Below, piece by piece: positions 19,961 through 20,968 of a stretch of DNA of 20,968 nt. Origin of the DNA: an uncultured Bacteroidales bacterium. GTDB lineage: Bacteria; Bacteroidota; Bacteroidia; Bacteroidales; Paludibacteraceae. A model generated the notes under the pieces. That model was given only the letters and a program-made list of their open reading frames with translations, did not search any database and was not told the DNA's origin. The stretch is taken from contig CALDQH010000030.1 of the NCBI GenBank assembly GCA_937911935.1, positions 1 to 20,968 of the forward strand, given 5' to 3'. Within the stretch, counting starts at the first letter, position 1; the number at the start of each line of letters is the position of its first letter. Position numbers and translations under genes: made by a program.

Positions 19961-20968
19961 TTTCTTTTTAGTTCTTTATAGTAAAACAATAGGGTTAATA
20001 ACAAGGATAGTGTTATGGATGCAATCACCGAAGGGATATACGACAAATTAAGCCCTTCGTCGGCAATTAGAATATACAAAGTTACCACAACGGTCATAAA
20101 AATAGCGGGTATTAAGGTCATCCAGTGCCACTTGCGACGTGTACGCATCAGCCATACACTCAATGCCCATAAAGTTATAACACCCAAGGTTTGGTTTGCC
20201 CAGGCAAAATAGCGCCAAATAATATTGAACCCTTCGGCATCGTTTAAGCTATACAACAAAATAGCTGCTGCTACCAAAAACATGGGTACACAAATAAGCA
20301 AACGATTTTTTATTGGTTTTTGATCGACAGCAAACATGTCTGCCATAATCAAACGAGCCGAACGAAGCGCTGTATCGCCCGAGGTGATGGGAGCAAAAAT
20401 AACACCCAGTATAGCCAAACCACCACCTAACACACCCAACCAATTGGTTGATATTTCGTTGACAATGATAGCAGCGTTGTTTTCGCCCATACCATTTTGG
20501 GCAAAGAAAGCATTGGCAGCAGCTGCCCATATAAGTGCCACCATGCCTTCGACAATCATAGCACCATAAAAGATGGGACGTCCTTGTTTTTCGTTGGTCA
20601 TACAACGAGCCATCAAAGGCGATTGAGTCGCATGGAATCCAGAAATAGCCCCGCAGGCAATGCTTATAAAAAGCATAGGAAAGATAGGCGTACTATCTGC
20701 TAACGGATGGGTATTTTGCAAACCATCGGTAATTTCGGGGAGCATAGGTTGATTTATCAGCAAAACGACCAAAATACCCACTGCCATAAAGAGCAACGCC
20801 ACGGCAAACAAAGGATAAACTTTACCAATTAGTTTGTCGATAGGCAACATGGAGGCTAATAAATAATAGGCAAAAATAATGCCAATCCACCACCACTGAC
20901 CAAGCGAAGTAAGGCTTTGCAACAAACCTGCAGGACCACTGATAAAGACCACACCCACCAACACCATC
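19957..20968 (-). CDS. cstA: Carbon starvation protein CstA family transporter, C-terminal part (cut by window edge)
   Basis: Integral membrane transporter of the CstA/BtsT family; E. coli members move pyruvate or are linked to peptide use during starvation. The visible C-terminal 336 residues have about eight hydrophobic segments, for example GQWWWIGIIFAYYLLASML, VYPLFAVALLFMAVGILVVL and VIASITLSLLLTLLFYY at the end. The diagnostic family stretch is SIACGAISGFHATQSPLMAR, followed by RPIFYGAMIVEGMVALIWAA and PITSGDTALRSARLIMAD. The 5' part of the gene lies beyond the right edge; the ATG at 20967 is internal, not the start. Its stop overlaps the start of the M18 gene by four bases. It is the furthest upstream gene seen of the four-gene minus-strand unit. 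Confidence 0.93.
   Translation of the reverse strand, partial: MVLVGVVFISGPAGLLQSLTSLGQWWWIGIIFAYYLLASMLPIDKLIGKVYPLFAVALLFMAVGILVVLLINQPMLPEITDGLQNTHPLADSTPIFPMLFISIACGAISGFHATQSPLMARCMTNEKQGRPIFYGAMIVEGMVALIWAAAANAFFAQNGMGENNAAIIVNEISTNWLGVLGGGLAILGVIFAPITSGDTALRSARLIMADMFAVDQKPIKNRLLICVPMFLVAAAILLYSLNDAEGFNIIWRYFAWANQTLGVITLWALSVWLMRTRRKWHWMTLIPAIFMTVVVTLYILIADEGLNLSYIPSVIASITLSLLLTLLFYYKELKRK

Overview
The window looks like chromosomal DNA of a Bacteroidetes bacterium, most likely order Bacteroidales. Support comes from promoters of the Bacteroides type (TTTG about 20 nt upstream of TAnnTTTG), scarcity of Shine-Dalgarno sites, a type IX secretion (T9SS) C-terminal sorting domain, OmpH/Skp and PhoR-type proteins of Bacteroidetes character, and housekeeping proteins (TopB, BipA, FolK, DnaG, Fmt, PepD, DnaX, RsmE, MtnN, CstA) that read as Bacteroidales versions. 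Family or genus cannot be named from sequence alone.

Layout. 1-1218 (-): N-terminal two thirds of topoisomerase III, cut by the left edge. 1294-3331: three small lineage-specific genes (a two-helix membrane protein on -, then a secreted duplicated-domain protein and a lipoprotein on +). The first two diverge from near mirror-image promoters. 3332-3795: a 464-bp non-coding stretch packed with short hairpins and three copies of a 16-bp word, preceded by a T8G8 tract. 3796-7757 (+): bipA-folK-histidine kinase, a tight transcription unit from a good Bacteroides promoter. 7754-10660 (-): fmt-dnaG, convergent with the kinase and overlapping it by 3 bases. 10782-12623 (-): two exported proteins in one unit, a small T9SS-sorted protein and a larger one with a DTI-rich insertion. 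12624-13017: a structured regulatory region (see below). 13018-13801 (-): small membrane protein plus membrane-anchored OmpH/Skp-like protein. 13910-15340 (+): pepD. 15443-17151 (+): dnaX, whose tau C-terminal part lies in the -1 frame after an 11-A tract. 17224-20968 (-): cstA (partial)-M18 aminopeptidase-mtnN-rsmE, a tightly packed operon.

Two observations stand out. (1) Upstream of the surface-protein pair, a perfect 19-bp inverted repeat (12726-12744 and 12880-12898) brackets 135 bp containing a consensus promoter that currently points away from those genes and into a strong terminator. This is the architecture of a phase-variable invertible promoter, shown in the OFF orientation; the competing reading is a ~60-nt small RNA. 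(2) dnaX is split at A11, consistent with programmed frameshifting or transcriptional slippage producing both gamma and tau, with a homopolymer sequencing error as the main alternative. The metabolic genes (CstA, M18 aminopeptidase, PepD) suggest peptide or amino-acid use.
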